Assembly: GCA_002050435.1 (NCBI GenBank)
Contig: MWYV01000042.1
Location: 22,014 to 86,013 of the forward strand
Source of the DNA: Chitinophagales bacterium 33-2
GTDB lineage: Bacteria > Bacteroidota > Bacteroidia > Chitinophagales > Chitinophagaceae
DNA length: 64,000 nucleotides
Direction: 5' to 3'
Every line of letters begins with the position of its first letter. The first letter of the stretch is position 1. Of this stretch, positions 30,718 to 40,236 are shown one piece after another. The position numbers were made by a program, and so were the translations under genes. The notes under the pieces are model-generated. The model made no database searches and was not told the origin of the DNA. It saw only the letters and a program-made list of their open reading frames with translations.

Positions 30718-31857
30718 ATGAATTTCGAAACCTCTGAAATAACGCTGCAGGTAGCGCAAACCGCACGCGACTTTGCTATACAAAACATCAGGCCCCATGT
30801 AATGGAATGGGATGAAAGCCAGGAATTCCCGGTCGATGTATTTAAAAAACTGGGCGCGCTTGGAATGATGGGTGTGCTGGTTCCGGAAAAATATGGCGGA
30901 GCCGGACTTTCATATTTTGAATATAAAGCCATCATCGAAGAAATATCCAAGGTCTGCGGATCCATTGGGCTGAGTGTTGCGGCGCATAATTCTTTGTGCA
31001 CCGGGCACATTTTAAGTTTTGGAAACGAAGAACAAAAGCAGCAATATCTTCCAAAGCTGGCCACTGCAGAATGGATCGGTGCATGGGGACTTACAGAACC
31101 CAATACCGGCAGTGATGCGGGGAATATGAAATGCACAGCGATTAAGGATGGCGATAACTGGGTGCTTAACGGAACTAAAAACTGGATCACTCATGGCCGC
31201 AGTGGTGATGTGGCAGTTGTGATCTGCCGGACCGGTGAACCACGCACCAAAAACAATGCAACAGCTTTTGTTGTAACAAGAGGAACAAAGGGTTTCAGTG
31301 GTGGCAAAAAAGAGAATAAACTGGGCATGCGGGCTTCGGAAACTGCTGAAATGATCTTTGAAAATTGTGTGATCCCAGATGCCAACCGTTTGGGTGAAGT
31401 AGGTGATGGATTTAAGCAGGCCATGAAAATATTAGATGGAGGAAGAATTTCCATTGCATCTCTCTCACTTGGAATTGCAAAAGGCGCGTATGAAGCTGCC
31501 CTGCAATATGCACAGGAAAGACACCAGTTTGACAAACCGATTGCATCTTTCCAGGGAATTGCATTCAAGCTGGCCGATATGGCAACTGAAATTGAAGCTG
31601 CCGACCTGCTCACACTCCAGGCATGCGATCTTAAAGAAAAAAAATTACCCATGACCAAAGTGGCTGCCATGGCAAAATATTATGCCAGTGAAGTTGCTGT
31701 AAAAGTTGCCAATGATGCGGTGCAGGTATTTGGTGGTTATGGCTATACTAAAGATTTTCCCGTAGAAAAATTTTACCGCGATTCCAAACTGTGCACTATT
31801 GGTGAAGGCACCAGCGAGATACAGAAACTGGTGATCAGCAGGGAAGTGCTGAAGTAA
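30718..31857 (+). CDS. Acyl-CoA dehydrogenase (short/medium-chain type)
   Basis: A flavoenzyme of 379 residues that introduces the alpha-beta double bond in acyl-CoA during fatty-acid or branched-chain degradation. The three-domain acyl-CoA dehydrogenase order is intact: helical N-terminal domain, central beta barrel ([16 protein letters not shown], here [14 protein letters not shown]) and C-terminal helices. The catalytic base is the Glu in IGEGTSEIQ (Glu363), and the FAD-contacting [15 protein letters not shown] motif precedes it. Size and motif spelling fit butyryl/short-chain enzymes, but the chain length is not assignable. No electron-transfer flavoprotein genes are adjacent. A heptamer array starts 5 bp after the stop codon. 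Confidence 0.95.
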   Translation: MNFETSEITLQVAQTARDFAIQNIRPHVMEWDESQEFPVDVFKKLGALGMMGVLVPEKYGGAGLSYFEYKAIIEEISKVCGSIGLSVAAHNSLCTGHILSFGNEEQKQQYLPKLATAEWIGAWGLTEPNTGSDAGNMKCTAIKDGDNWVLNGTKNWITHGRSGDVAVVICRTGEPRTKNNATAFVVTRGTKGFSGGKKENKLGMRASETAEMIFENCVIPDANRLGEVGDGFKQAMKILDGGRISIASLSLGIAKGAYEAALQYAQERHQFDKPIASFQGIAFKLADMATEIEAADLLTLQACDLKEKKLPMTKVAAMAKYYASEVAVKVANDAVQVFGGYGYTKDFPVEKFYRDSKLCTIGEGTSEIQKLVISREVLK

Positions 31858-31862
31858 GGTAA

Positions 31863-31883
31863 GTACAAGGTTCAAGGGAGAAG
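31863..31883 (+). repeat. Short heptamer array after the acyl-CoA dehydrogenase
   Basis: Three heptamers in phase (GTACAAG, GTTCAAG, GGAGAAG), the AAGGTTC word family also seen at 40870-40942 and 45773-45816. It fills most of the 36-bp spacer. Confidence 0.6.
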
Positions 31884-31893
31884 TTGCGCGGTC

Positions 31894-32943
31894 TTAGGTG
31901 CCGGCATTTTCTTCATTTTTCTTATAAAAATTCAGGAGAAAGTGAAAGAGATTGACCTCTTTTGAGATCTCCAGCTTTTTTCTTAAGCGGTATCTGCTGA
32001 TCTCCACCCCGCGAACAGAAATATTCATTAGCTGCGCGATCTCTTTGCTTGATAGGTTCATTCTTAAATAAGCACAAAGCTTTAATTCATTGGCACTGAG
32101 TATGGGATACTTTTGCTTCAGTGCGATCAGGAAATCACTGTGTACCTTGTCAAAATGTATTGCAAAGTGCTCCCAGTCATCATCCATTTTTTCTTCTTCA
32201 TTTAAGATCTTAATGATCTTTTTAAAATCTTCGGCAGGCTTTCCATTTTCGGCGAGCTTCTTAAATTTTACAAGTTCTTCCTTGATCTTTGTCAGCAGCT
32301 CGCCTTTTTGAACAAGGTGCATGGCATTAGAAGCGAGTTCATTGTTTTTATGTTGAATTTCTGCTTCAAGCTTTTCGTTCTTTAACTGCACGATCTGTTT
32401 TTCATTTTTATCCAGTTCCAGCTGATGCAGGTATAATAATCTTTTTTGTTCCTCTTCGTGTTTTGCACGCTGCTGAAAAAATCTTTTTCTCTGGTGAAGA
32501 TAAAACAGGTAAAAAACTGCAAGAATCAAAATAGAATAAACGATATAGGCCCATGTTGTCTGGAACCATGGAGGCAGTACGGTAAATGAGTAAGCAGATA
32601 GGGTGGATTCATTACCAAGATTGTTTCTTGCTTTTACCTGGAAAACATAATTACCTGCAGGAAGATTGGTATACTCCTTACTTGTTTTTTTATTCCATTC
32701 GCTCCATTCCCTGTCAAACCCTTTTAGAAAAATACTGTATTCAATATTGGTTTGTTGGCCATAAAGTGTTGATGAAAATTCAAAATGAAAATTGTTCCAT
32801 GCGTAGGAGATCTGGGGAACTTTATTCTGAATATCCAGATTATTGACCCGGTTGAAATAGCCACCAAAAAGCAGGCTGTCGGTTTTATTGATGGCAGTTA
32901 CCAGCCGGATGCCTGCCTGAATAGATGGCCGGTTCTTCCGGTA
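31894..32943 (-). pseudogene. Truncated Y_Y_Y-domain / LuxR-type membrane regulator (N-terminal part missing)
   Basis: The surviving C-terminal ~350 residues hold a Y_Y_Y (triple-tyrosine) domain (LPAGNYVFQVKARNN), one transmembrane helix (WAYIVYSILILAVFYLFYL), a coiled coil, and a LuxR-like helix-turn-helix (SSKEIAQLMNISVRGVEISRYRLRKKL). Intact relatives carry ~600 more N-terminal residues forming a two-component-regulator propeller in the periplasm. Here the frame runs without a start codon into the antisense of a GH16 gene; the TTG at 32961 is already inside that gene's DNA. The recognisable regulator sequence ends near 32925-32945. It is therefore a 5'-truncated remnant, or one side of an assembly join. 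Confidence 0.8.
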
Positions 32944-32944
32944 T

Positions 32945-33433
32945 TTTAAAAGAATGTTCAAATTCGGGAGAGTGGATATCAGAGCAATCCTTCCAAAAGG
33001 AAAGGGTATATGGCCTGCTTTCTGGATGTTACCCCAGTATAATGTTTTTGGTGGCTGGCCCAGGAGCGGCGAAATTGATATTATGGAAATGGTCGGACAT
33101 GAACCTAATAAAGTTCATGGTACGCTACATTATGGCCCTGGGCCTGGTAGCATTTTCCAGGGTATGAGTTATACTTTGCCACAGGGGGATTTCAGCAATG
33201 CCTTTCATGTTTTTTCACTTGAGTGGAAAGAAGATCTGTTAAAATGGTACGTAGATGGAAACCTGTTCCAGACCATCAATAAATCTGCCTTGGGTTCAAA
33301 TAATTATCCTTTCAATGAAATGTTTTATTTCATTTTTAATCTGGCTATAGGTGGCAACTGGCCAGGGAATCCTGATGCTACCACCAATTTTCCTCAATGG
33401 CTGATCGTGGATTATATCAGGGTGTACCAGTAA
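32945..33433 (+). pseudogene. Truncated GH16 endo-beta-glucanase (laminarinase-like), C-terminal part
   Basis: About 160 residues of the GH16 jelly roll. The catalytic signature GEIDIMEMVG is intact (nucleophile and acid/base Glu at residues 40 and 45 counted from the ATG at 32954), with upstream KFGRVDIRAILPKG-type sequence and a normal C-terminal end (DYIRVYQ). Missing are the signal peptide and roughly the first 90-100 residues of the domain. An in-frame stop lies at 32918, and the sequence between it and K-R-M-F-K-F-G does not look like GH16. The fragment lacks about one third of the fold and should be inactive. It joins head to head with the truncated regulator. Confidence 0.85.
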
Positions 33434-33460
33434 GATTTATTTGCTGGTTTGCAACGCGTA

Positions 33461-35287
33461 TTACTTTATTTCCTGCATTTGCACCAGCCGGTAATAATAG
33501 CCTTTCTTTTCAAGGAGGGCTTCATGATTTCCTCTTTCTGCAATCAACCCTTTTTGAAGTACAATAATTTCATCTGCATTGCGGATGGTAGATAAACGGT
33601 GTGCGATCACGATGGATGTTCTGTTTTTCATCATCCTGTCAATAGCATCCTGCACCAGCCTTTCGCTTTCGGTATCCAGTGCGGATGTTGCTTCATCCAT
33701 TATAAGGATCGGAGCATTTTTATAAATCGCGCGTGCAATGGTCAGTCTTTGTCTTTGTCCGCCACTTAAACGCATGCCCCTGTCGCCAATACCTGTTTCA
33801 TATCCATCTTCAAGGTCAGATATAAAATTATGTGCATTGGCTGCTTTTGCCGCTGCAATTGCTTTTTCCTTATCCGCCACATCACTTCCAAAAGTGATGT
33901 TATTCAAAACACTATCATTAAATAATATAGCTTCCTGGGAAACAATAGAAATGAGCGAACGGAGATCATGCACTTTTAATTTCCTGGTATCTATTCCATC
34001 CAACAGAATGGATCCTTCTGTAATATCATAAAACCGCGGAATGAGATCGGCCAGAGTGGATTTGCCGGCACCACTTTCACCCACCAGTGCGATCATGCGT
34101 CCTTTTGGTATAGTAAAATTGATGTTATCAAGTACTTTCTCTGATTTATAGGAAAATCCAACATCTTTTAATTCAATAGCGGAATTAAAATCACGCACAG
34201 GTAATGCATTTGGATCTTCTTTTATTTTATGCTCTTCATCCAGTATTCTTAAAACCCTGCCGCCGGAAACAAGTCCGCGTTGCAGGTTGGTTATTGCAAC
34301 CGAAATATTTTTTACAGGGTTGATGATCTGGTAATAAAAACCGATGTAGGCAATGAATTCAGAAGCCGTCATGGTGCTGCGCCCTTCCAGGATCAGGTAA
34401 CCTCCATAAACAATGATCACCACAATAACTGTTACACCCAGAAATTCCGACAGCGGTGATGATAACTCTCTCTGATTGGTAATCGATTTAATGATCCTTG
34501 CCAGTTTATTGTTCTCAATATTGAACTTGCGGTTAATAAAGTTTTCTGCATTGAATGCTTTAATGATTCGGGTACCCGAGATGGTTTCTTCTGTAAGATT
34601 GAGAATGGTGCCGGCAAGCGACTGACTTTCATTTGCTTTCTTTCTCAGTTTTTTTGAGATGGTGGAAATGATGAACCCTGAGATCGGAAAGAATACAAGG
34701 GTGAAAAAAGTCAGTTGCGGGGAGAGGTAAAAAAGAAAAGCAAATGTGGCGATCACCACCAGCGGATCACGGAACAGCGTTTGAATGGAACTTACAACAG
34801 AGGCTTCCACTTCGCCGAGGTCATTGCTGATAATGGATAGCAGGTTGCCTTTTTTTTCTGCATGAAAAAATTGCAGGGACTGGCTGCTGTATTGCCGGAA
34901 CAGTTCTTCCCTGATCTTTCTTACCAGCGAAACCCGCATGCGTGTCAGCACACGCTGGCTGAGATAACCAAACATGTTTTTAAGAAATACAAACAGCAGC
35001 AGAACAGCACATACATAAACCAGCACATTCACTTTGCTTGTTGTTTGTATATAATAATTCAGTCTTGAATAAAAAGCCGCCTTAAAATAATCAACTGAAA
35101 AGCTGAAGGGTGGCATGGCCGTAATGGCTTCACTTTCTCCAGTTTCAAATAAAACATCCAGCAAAGGAATGATGAGTGCAAAATTGAGCAGCCCGAATAG
35201 GACGAAGAAAAAAATGTAGATGATGTATTCAGGTATATAATGTCTGTACGGTTTGGAAAATTGAAGAAGCCTGAGGAAGGTTTTCAT
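33461..35287 (-). CDS. ABC exporter, fused permease/ATPase (MsbA-like)
   Basis: A half-transporter of 608 residues from the ATG at 35287. That start is chosen because MKTFLRLLQFSKPYRHYI begins the usual exporter N-terminus; the open frame to 35401 adds 38 atypical residues. Residues ~15-320 form the six-helix membrane domain. The ATPase carries Walker A GESGAGKST, signature LSGGQRQR, Walker B ILIMDEATSALD and the H-loop IAHRLST. The MsbA-like family exports lipids or lipid A core, and the envelope genes around it fit, but drug or peptide export cannot be excluded. It is divergent from the glycosyltransferase gene (86-bp spacer). Confidence 0.92.
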   Translation of the reverse strand: MKTFLRLLQFSKPYRHYIPEYIIYIFFFVLFGLLNFALIIPLLDVLFETGESEAITAMPPFSFSVDYFKAAFYSRLNYYIQTTSKVNVLVYVCAVLLLFVFLKNMFGYLSQRVLTRMRVSLVRKIREELFRQYSSQSLQFFHAEKKGNLLSIISNDLGEVEASVVSSIQTLFRDPLVVIATFAFLFYLSPQLTFFTLVFFPISGFIISTISKKLRKKANESQSLAGTILNLTEETISGTRIIKAFNAENFINRKFNIENNKLARIIKSITNQRELSSPLSEFLGVTVIVVIIVYGGYLILEGRSTMTASEFIAYIGFYYQIINPVKNISVAITNLQRGLVSGGRVLRILDEEHKIKEDPNALPVRDFNSAIELKDVGFSYKSEKVLDNINFTIPKGRMIALVGESGAGKSTLADLIPRFYDITEGSILLDGIDTRKLKVHDLRSLISIVSQEAILFNDSVLNNITFGSDVADKEKAIAAAKAANAHNFISDLEDGYETGIGDRGMRLSGGQRQRLTIARAIYKNAPILIMDEATSALDTESERLVQDAIDRMMKNRTSIVIAHRLSTIRNADEIIVLQKGLIAERGNHEALLEKKGYYYRLVQMQEIK

Positions 35288-35372
35288 GAAACTCTTGGAG
35301 TTATTAAAGTTATTTTTGCAAAATACGTGAAAAACCTGCTGTGCGGGGCCAAAGAATAATATATAATGCGAC

Positions 35373-36215
35373 ATGCCTTTAATTAGTGTCATTACAGCCA
35401 TCCATAACGGGTTAGCATTTAATGAATTGTTTTATGAATCGCTTGCCCGTTACACGGTGAACCCTTTTGAACTGATCATCATTGATAATGATTCGGAAGA
35501 TGGTTCGGCAGCGTACTTTGAATCAAAGGGTGCTGTGGTGATCAGGAACAAACAGAATTATTCCTATCCTTATTGTCAGAACCAGGGTATTAAAAAAGCA
35601 ACAGGACAATTTCTTGCATTCCTGAACAATGACATCATTCTTGCTCCGCACTGGGACGAGATCCTGATCGGGGCAGCAGCGCTTCATAGTGCCGATATCA
35701 TCTCAGCATCCGGAATTGAAAACCTGGGAAACAAAAAACAAACACAGGCCATAGACCGGAAATGGAAGCGGACCAAAAATCCTTTAATGATCTTTGGCTT
35801 TGGAAGAAAAAACCTGTTGCTGATGCACCGGCTGATGTATGGAAACTGGGAAAGGTTCTGTGCACGTAAATTCAGCAATCACCAGTATGCTGTTGTGGAA
35901 GGTATTGTTGGTAATAATGTAATGATGACGCGGCGTGGCCTGAACATTGTAGGTTTGTGGGACGAAAGAATGCAGGTGGCAGATTTCGATCTTTTCATGC
36001 GCACAAAAAAAAGAGCTAAGGAAACAGGTGATATTAAGCCCTGCCAGATTGCTTTGGGGGCTTTTATCCATCATTTTGGAAAAATGACTTTAAAATATGC
36101 AGTGAAACGAAAGCCCTTTGCCGACCAGGAACACATGATTGGCCTGCGTGATAAATGGACGGAACTGGAAGTGGACGAATTGCACCCCGATAACAAAACA
36201 ATAAGAAACAGGTAA
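35373..36215 (+). CDS. Family 2 glycosyltransferase
   Basis: 280 residues with a GT-A fold. The N-terminus reads PLISVITAIHNGL, then the nucleotide-binding IIDNDSEDGS, and the DxD-like NND at FLNNDIILAP. A later region (GIVGNNVMMTRR ... GLWDERMQVADFDLFMRTKKRAKETG) matches the acceptor-side motif of rhamnosyl- or O-antigen-type enzymes. No membrane segment is seen, so it should act at the inner face of the membrane on lipid- or protein-linked glycan. It is separated from rbfA by 1 bp and probably co-transcribed with it. The sugar specificity is unknown. Confidence 0.88.
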   Translation: MPLISVITAIHNGLAFNELFYESLARYTVNPFELIIIDNDSEDGSAAYFESKGAVVIRNKQNYSYPYCQNQGIKKATGQFLAFLNNDIILAPHWDEILIGAAALHSADIISASGIENLGNKKQTQAIDRKWKRTKNPLMIFGFGRKNLLLMHRLMYGNWERFCARKFSNHQYAVVEGIVGNNVMMTRRGLNIVGLWDERMQVADFDLFMRTKKRAKETGDIKPCQIALGAFIHHFGKMTLKYAVKRKPFADQEHMIGLRDKWTELEVDELHPDNKTIRNR

Positions 36216-36216
36216 T

Positions 36217-36594
36217 ATGCAGGAAAATAAAAGACAAAAACAGATCGCAGGTTTATTGAGCCAGGAACTGGCCGGAATTCTTCAATACCTGGGATTAAAT
36301 ATTGTTGAAGGTGGTATGGTTTCGATCTCAAGTGTGAAAATCACCCCAGATCTGCTGGAAGCCAGGATCTACCTGAGTATTTACAATGCCGCCGACAGGA
36401 ACGTAGCACTTAAAAAAATTGAAGAACGTTCCTGGGAAATAAAAAAGGAACTGGCCGCACGGGTAAAGCACCAGCTCCGACGTATTCCCGAACTAAAAAT
36501 CTTCCTGGATGATACACTTGACCAGGTATTTAAAATGGAAGAACTGTTTAAACAGATCAAAAAGGATGAGGAAGGAGAGGGGGAGAAGGGATAA
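36217..36594 (+). CDS. rbfA: Ribosome-binding factor A
   Basis: RbfA helps the late maturation of the 30S subunit and cold adaptation. The 125 residues have the KH-like fold (ISSVKITPDLLEARIYLSIYN, LKKIEERSWEIKKELAARVKHQLRRIPEL, FLDDTLDQVFKMEELF). The last residues (DEEGEGEKG) are low-complexity and lie in the purine-rich repeat that continues past the stop codon, so the C-terminus may have been changed by that repeat. It follows the glycosyltransferase by 1 bp and precedes the LolC/E-type permease. The usual nusA-infB neighbours are absent. Confidence 0.93.
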   Translation: MQENKRQKQIAGLLSQELAGILQYLGLNIVEGGMVSISSVKITPDLLEARIYLSIYNAADRNVALKKIEERSWEIKKELAARVKHQLRRIPELKIFLDDTLDQVFKMEELFKQIKKDEEGEGEKG

Positions 36595-36672
36595 GGAGAG
36601 AAGGGATAAGGAGTAAGGATTCAGGTGCAGGTCAGTTGGTTGGATCATTAATCATTAATAATTGATAATTGA
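36575..36672 (+). repeat. Purine-rich repeat at the rbfA stop and heptamer array into the next start
   Basis: AGAAGGGATAAGGA occurs twice around the rbfA stop codon (36587-36618) with a ~15-nt spacing. Further on, TCATTAA twice and TAATTGA twice run in perfect 7-nt phase (36645-36672). The TTG start codon of the next gene (36669) sits inside the last unit. Confidence 0.75.
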
Positions 36673-37892
36673 ATTTTCTTTTTGCCTGGCGCTATTTTAA
36701 AGCTAGAAAAACAACCAATGCGATCAATGTGATCTCCTGGATCAGCATTGTGGCGATGATGATCGGCACTGCATCACTAATACTTGTGCTAAGTGTATTC
36801 AATGGCTTTGAAGGACTGGTGAAATCATTGTATTCTTCTTTTTATCCTGAAATAAAAATTTCTCCTGTTTCCGGAAAACAGATCAACCTCACAGCAGAAC
36901 AGCTTGCGCAATTAAGATCTGTAAAAGGCATAGCCCACCTTTCTTTATATGTTGAAGAAAAAGCCCTGCTGCGTCATGGCGAATCGCAATCGATCGTAAA
37001 TCTCAAGGGTGTTGATGATCAATACACATCCGTCAACAGTATTGAACAGCATATTGTGAAAGGCAACTTCAATACAGGAAGCGAAGAACAGGCGCTGCTC
37101 ATTCTGGGAGCCGGGATTGAAAGCGCTGTAGGGGTTCAAACAGACAGGAATATTATTCCGTTGGAAGTTTACCTGCCGCGGAAGGGCGAAGTAAGTCTGA
37201 CAGATCCACTGAATGCATTGAGTCATGATACCCTGAATACCTCGGGAACTTTTATGATCCAGCAGGAATTCGACAACCGCTATGCCCTTACCAATATGCA
37301 GTTTGTAAAGAACATGCTGTCTATGGATCCCGATGTGTATGGAGGAGTGGAAATCGCCCTAAGGCCCGGGCTCGATCCCGCGCCTGTGCAACTGCAGATC
37401 AGGAAAATTTTAGGTGATGGTTACCTGGTACGCAACAGGTTTGAGCAGAATGCCAGTCTTTATTCCGTTATGCAGATTGAAAAATGGATGATCTATGCCA
37501 TACTTTCCCTGATCCTGGTAGTGGCCGCTTTTAATATGATCGGTTCCCTCACGATGCTGGTACTGGAAAAGAAAAAAGACATTACGGTACTACATGCACT
37601 GGGCGCAGACCGGTCATTTATTCAGCGCATATTTCTGAGCAGTGGTATTTTACTTGCGTTATTGGGGGGAGGTATAGGAATGTTGCTGGCTTACCTGATC
37701 GGGCTTGCGCAAATGAAGTTTCACCTGATTCCTCTGCAGGGAAATACTTTCATGCTGGATTATTTCCCGGTAAAAATGATGATCAAAGATTTTCTGCTGG
37801 TGAGCGGAACTGTTTTCATCATCGCCCTCCTGGCTTCTTTTATACCGGCAAGAAAGGCTGCCCGGCAGCAGTTTTTATTAAGAGAAGAATAA
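36669..37892 (+). CDS. LolC/LolE-family ABC transporter permease
   Basis: 407 residues with the FtsX-like topology: one N-terminal membrane helix (VISWISIVAMMIGTASLILVL), a ~220-residue periplasmic MacB-type domain, and three C-terminal helices. Relatives extract lipoproteins from the inner membrane (LolCE) or drive mechanotransmission. The start is the TTG at 36669, giving the expected NFLFAWRYFKARK opening; no ATG is suitable. That codon lies within a heptamer repeat. The ATPase subunit (LolD) is not adjacent, as is common in Bacteroidota. A transport substrate is not provable from the sequence. Confidence 0.88.
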   Translation: MNFLFAWRYFKARKTTNAINVISWISIVAMMIGTASLILVLSVFNGFEGLVKSLYSSFYPEIKISPVSGKQINLTAEQLAQLRSVKGIAHLSLYVEEKALLRHGESQSIVNLKGVDDQYTSVNSIEQHIVKGNFNTGSEEQALLILGAGIESAVGVQTDRNIIPLEVYLPRKGEVSLTDPLNALSHDTLNTSGTFMIQQEFDNRYALTNMQFVKNMLSMDPDVYGGVEIALRPGLDPAPVQLQIRKILGDGYLVRNRFEQNASLYSVMQIEKWMIYAILSLILVVAAFNMIGSLTMLVLEKKKDITVLHALGADRSFIQRIFLSSGILLALLGGGIGMLLAYLIGLAQMKFHLIPLQGNTFMLDYFPVKMMIKDFLLVSGTVFIIALLASFIPARKAARQQFLLREE

Positions 37893-37906
37893 GCACACAA
37901 CAAGGA

Positions 37907-38743
37907 TCAGTAATCTCCCAGTGTTTCTTCAAGTTGCTCCAGAGCCTTTTTTAATTGTTCATCACTTGGGGCCACACCATGCCAGTTATGGTCGTTTTCC
38001 ATAAAGTCGACGCCTTTCCCCATGATGGTCTGCATGATGATGGCAATGGGTTTTCCTTTGCCAGTAAGAGATTTCGCTTCTTCCAGTGTATGCACCACTT
38101 CATCCATGTCGTTGCCATTCATTTGCAGCGTCATCCAGCCAAAAGCTTCAAACTTGTGTTTGATATCACCAAGATCATTTACTTTATAGGTAGGTCCGTC
38201 GATCTGTTGCCCGTTCCAGTCAATGGTAGCAATCAGGTTATCGACATTATTGTTTGGTGCAAACATGATGGCTTCCCAATTCTGGCCTTCCTGCAATTCG
38301 CCATCCCCATGTAGAGAATAAACCACGGATTGATCATTGTTCAGCTTTTTTGCAAGTGCGGCACCAATGGCAACACTCATACCCTGCCCAAGCGAACCCG
38401 AGGCAATGCGAACACCCGGTAAACCTTCATGTGTTGTAGGGTGGCCCTGCAACCTGGAATTGATCTTACGGAAAGTGGACAATTCACTCACATCAAAATA
38501 ACCGGAGCGAGCCAGTACAGAGTAGAACACTGGCGAGATGTGGCCATTTGACAATATAAAAATGTCCTCTTCCTTTGCATCCATATTGAATGGTTGCGGA
38601 CTGTGTTTCATCACTTTAAAATAAAGGGCAGTAAGCAATTCTGTACACCCCATTGACCCACCAGGATGCCCGCTGTTCACACCATGAACCATTCTTAAAA
38701 TATCTCTTCTTACCTGGGTTGCAATATCATGAAGGGCTGGCAT
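37907..38743 (-). CDS. Transketolase, N-terminal (TPP-binding) subunit
   Basis: 278 residues that cover only the first third to half of a transketolase. GHPGGSMG (25-32) and the thiamine-diphosphate motif (GDGELQEGQNWEA) are present, as is the HNWHGVAPSDEQ end. Split transketolases need a separate C-terminal subunit carrying the pyrimidine-binding and C-terminal domains. No such gene is in the window: the permease gene ends 14 bp downstream and the next plus-strand gene starts 182 bp upstream. The partner is probably elsewhere; a degraded copy is not visible. Role: pentose-phosphate pathway carbon transfer. Confidence 0.93.
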   Translation of the reverse strand: MPALHDIATQVRRDILRMVHGVNSGHPGGSMGCTELLTALYFKVMKHSPQPFNMDAKEEDIFILSNGHISPVFYSVLARSGYFDVSELSTFRKINSRLQGHPTTHEGLPGVRIASGSLGQGMSVAIGAALAKKLNNDQSVVYSLHGDGELQEGQNWEAIMFAPNNNVDNLIATIDWNGQQIDGPTYKVNDLGDIKHKFEAFGWMTLQMNGNDMDEVVHTLEEAKSLTGKGKPIAIIMQTIMGKGVDFMENDHNWHGVAPSDEQLKKALEQLEETLGDY

Positions 38744-38835
38744 AAGTTTTTAGCAATTTTTGACCTGGTTAATTGAATTTTCGGAATAGTTGCAAATGTG
38801 CAACCTTTTCATTAAAAACGGTAGGTGAATCTTCT

Positions 38836-38843
38836 TACCTTTG
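38836..38843 (+). promoter_or_regulatory. -7 box for the WecA/TagO-like gene (TACCTTTG)
   Basis: An exact TAnnTTTG match 82 bp before the start at 38925 in a divergent spacer. The -33 element was not recognised. Confidence 0.4.
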
Positions 38844-38924
38844 CCGAACCTTTAAGCAGATACATTAAATAAAATTGTGAAGCTTAACCATGAAACCTAT
38901 TTTTGCACCCCAAACCCCTGCTGA

Positions 38925-40064
38925 ATGCTAAACGTTTTTCTTACAGCTTCAGCCGCATTCATTATTACTTTTTTTGCCATTCCGGCGATTATGAGAGTGG
39001 CTGTGGAAAAAAAACTGTTCGACCTCCCGGATGCCAGGAAGCTCCATACAAAACCAATTGCTTCCCTTGGTGGCATCGCCATATTTGTGGGTCTCTTCAT
39101 TGCGACACTGATCTCCATTTCAGGTAAAGACGTTCCTGAGTTTCAATATTTCATGGCATCATCCCTGTTGATCTTTTTTTTGGGACTAAAAGATGATATC
39201 CTCATCCTTTCTCCAACAAAAAAATTCCTGGGTCAGCTGGCTGCGGCCGCGATCCTGATTCACCTGGGTGGGATTCGTATCGACGGATTGTATGGTTTTA
39301 TGGGTATTGAGCAAATTCCTGCAATGATTGGAATTGTTCTTTCTTATGCTACTATCATCGTAGTGATCAATGCATTTAACCTGATCGATGGGGTGGACGG
39401 CCTGGCCGGAATTCTTGGCGTACTCACCACGGCAGTCTTCGGATCTTATTTCCTTGCAGCCGGACTGACTGCTTATGCACTCCTGTCTTTTTCTATGACT
39501 GCCTGTCTGGTTGCCTTCCTATATTATAATTATCACCCGGCCAAGATCTTTATGGGTGATTCTGGTTCGCTATTACTTGGATTGATCAATGCCGTGCTTG
39601 TGATCAAGTTTATAAATGTTGCCGGAAGTTCAGCTGGCGTATTCCCGGTTCAATCGGCTGCTGCCATCGGGTTTGCAGTACTTGCCATTCCATTACTGGA
39701 CACACTCAGAGTTTTCGGTATCAGGATCTCCAGGAAAAGATCTCCTTTTGCTCCCGACAGGTTGCATATACATCATTTGTTACTCGACAGGGGTTTGAAT
39801 CACAGTCAGGTGACCCTGAGCTGCCTTGGTTTAAATCTTTCTTTTATCGCCATGGCTTATTTTGGAAGAACTATGGGAACCACCATGCTGATCAGTCTGA
39901 TGATCTTTACCATGTACACGCTTGTGGGTGCCCTTGTTTATTTCAAAAAGCCTGTCCGCAAAATGATGGTCGCAAAATCTTTTTATACTGCAAAGGAAAC
40001 CATGGTGCCTTCAACCACTAAAGTGGTTTCTATAAAACCCGAAGCCGCTGCCGTTGAGCAGTAA
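38925..40064 (+). CDS. Polyprenyl-phosphate N-acetylhexosamine-1-phosphate transferase (WecA/TagO, MraY superfamily)
   Basis: A 379-residue integral membrane enzyme with about 10-11 helices that transfers a HexNAc-1-phosphate to undecaprenyl phosphate. It starts surface polysaccharide or O-antigen synthesis. Superfamily motifs are visible: PDARKLHTKPIASLGG, the paired Asp in LKDDILILSPTKK, the NAFNLIDGVDGLAG loop, FMGDSGS, and the HIHHLLLDRGLNH His motif that separates WecA/TagO types from MraY. The C-terminus adds a short cytoplasmic Lys-rich tail. It is preceded by a -7 box and followed by a 172-bp spacer. The exact sugar (GlcNAc or another) is not determinable. Confidence 0.9.
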   Translation: MLNVFLTASAAFIITFFAIPAIMRVAVEKKLFDLPDARKLHTKPIASLGGIAIFVGLFIATLISISGKDVPEFQYFMASSLLIFFLGLKDDILILSPTKKFLGQLAAAAILIHLGGIRIDGLYGFMGIEQIPAMIGIVLSYATIIVVINAFNLIDGVDGLAGILGVLTTAVFGSYFLAAGLTAYALLSFSMTACLVAFLYYNYHPAKIFMGDSGSLLLGLINAVLVIKFINVAGSSAGVFPVQSAAAIGFAVLAIPLLDTLRVFGIRISRKRSPFAPDRLHIHHLLLDRGLNHSQVTLSCLGLNLSFIAMAYFGRTMGTTMLISLMIFTMYTLVGALVYFKKPVRKMMVAKSFYTAKETMVPSTTKVVSIKPEAAAVEQ

Positions 40065-40209
40065 ACAACAAATAAGGTTGGGAAAGAGGGAGCAGTTGAA
40101 ACCGCCAATAATCAGGCGCATGCTGCTATGACTTAAAGTTTAATGCGCATCGAATTATTTTCGCTTTTAATTGATTTTCATTTAGGTTAGATTCAATTCC
40201 CAAATTGAA

Positions 40210-40217
40210 TAAATTTG
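40210..40217 (+). promoter_or_regulatory. -7 box for frr (TAAATTTG)
   Basis: An exact TAnnTTTG match 20 bp upstream of the frr ATG, in an AT-rich spacer. It suggests frr is transcribed on its own here rather than from a pyrH promoter. Confidence 0.45.
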
Positions 40218-40236
40218 CGCTACAAAAATCCTTGTT

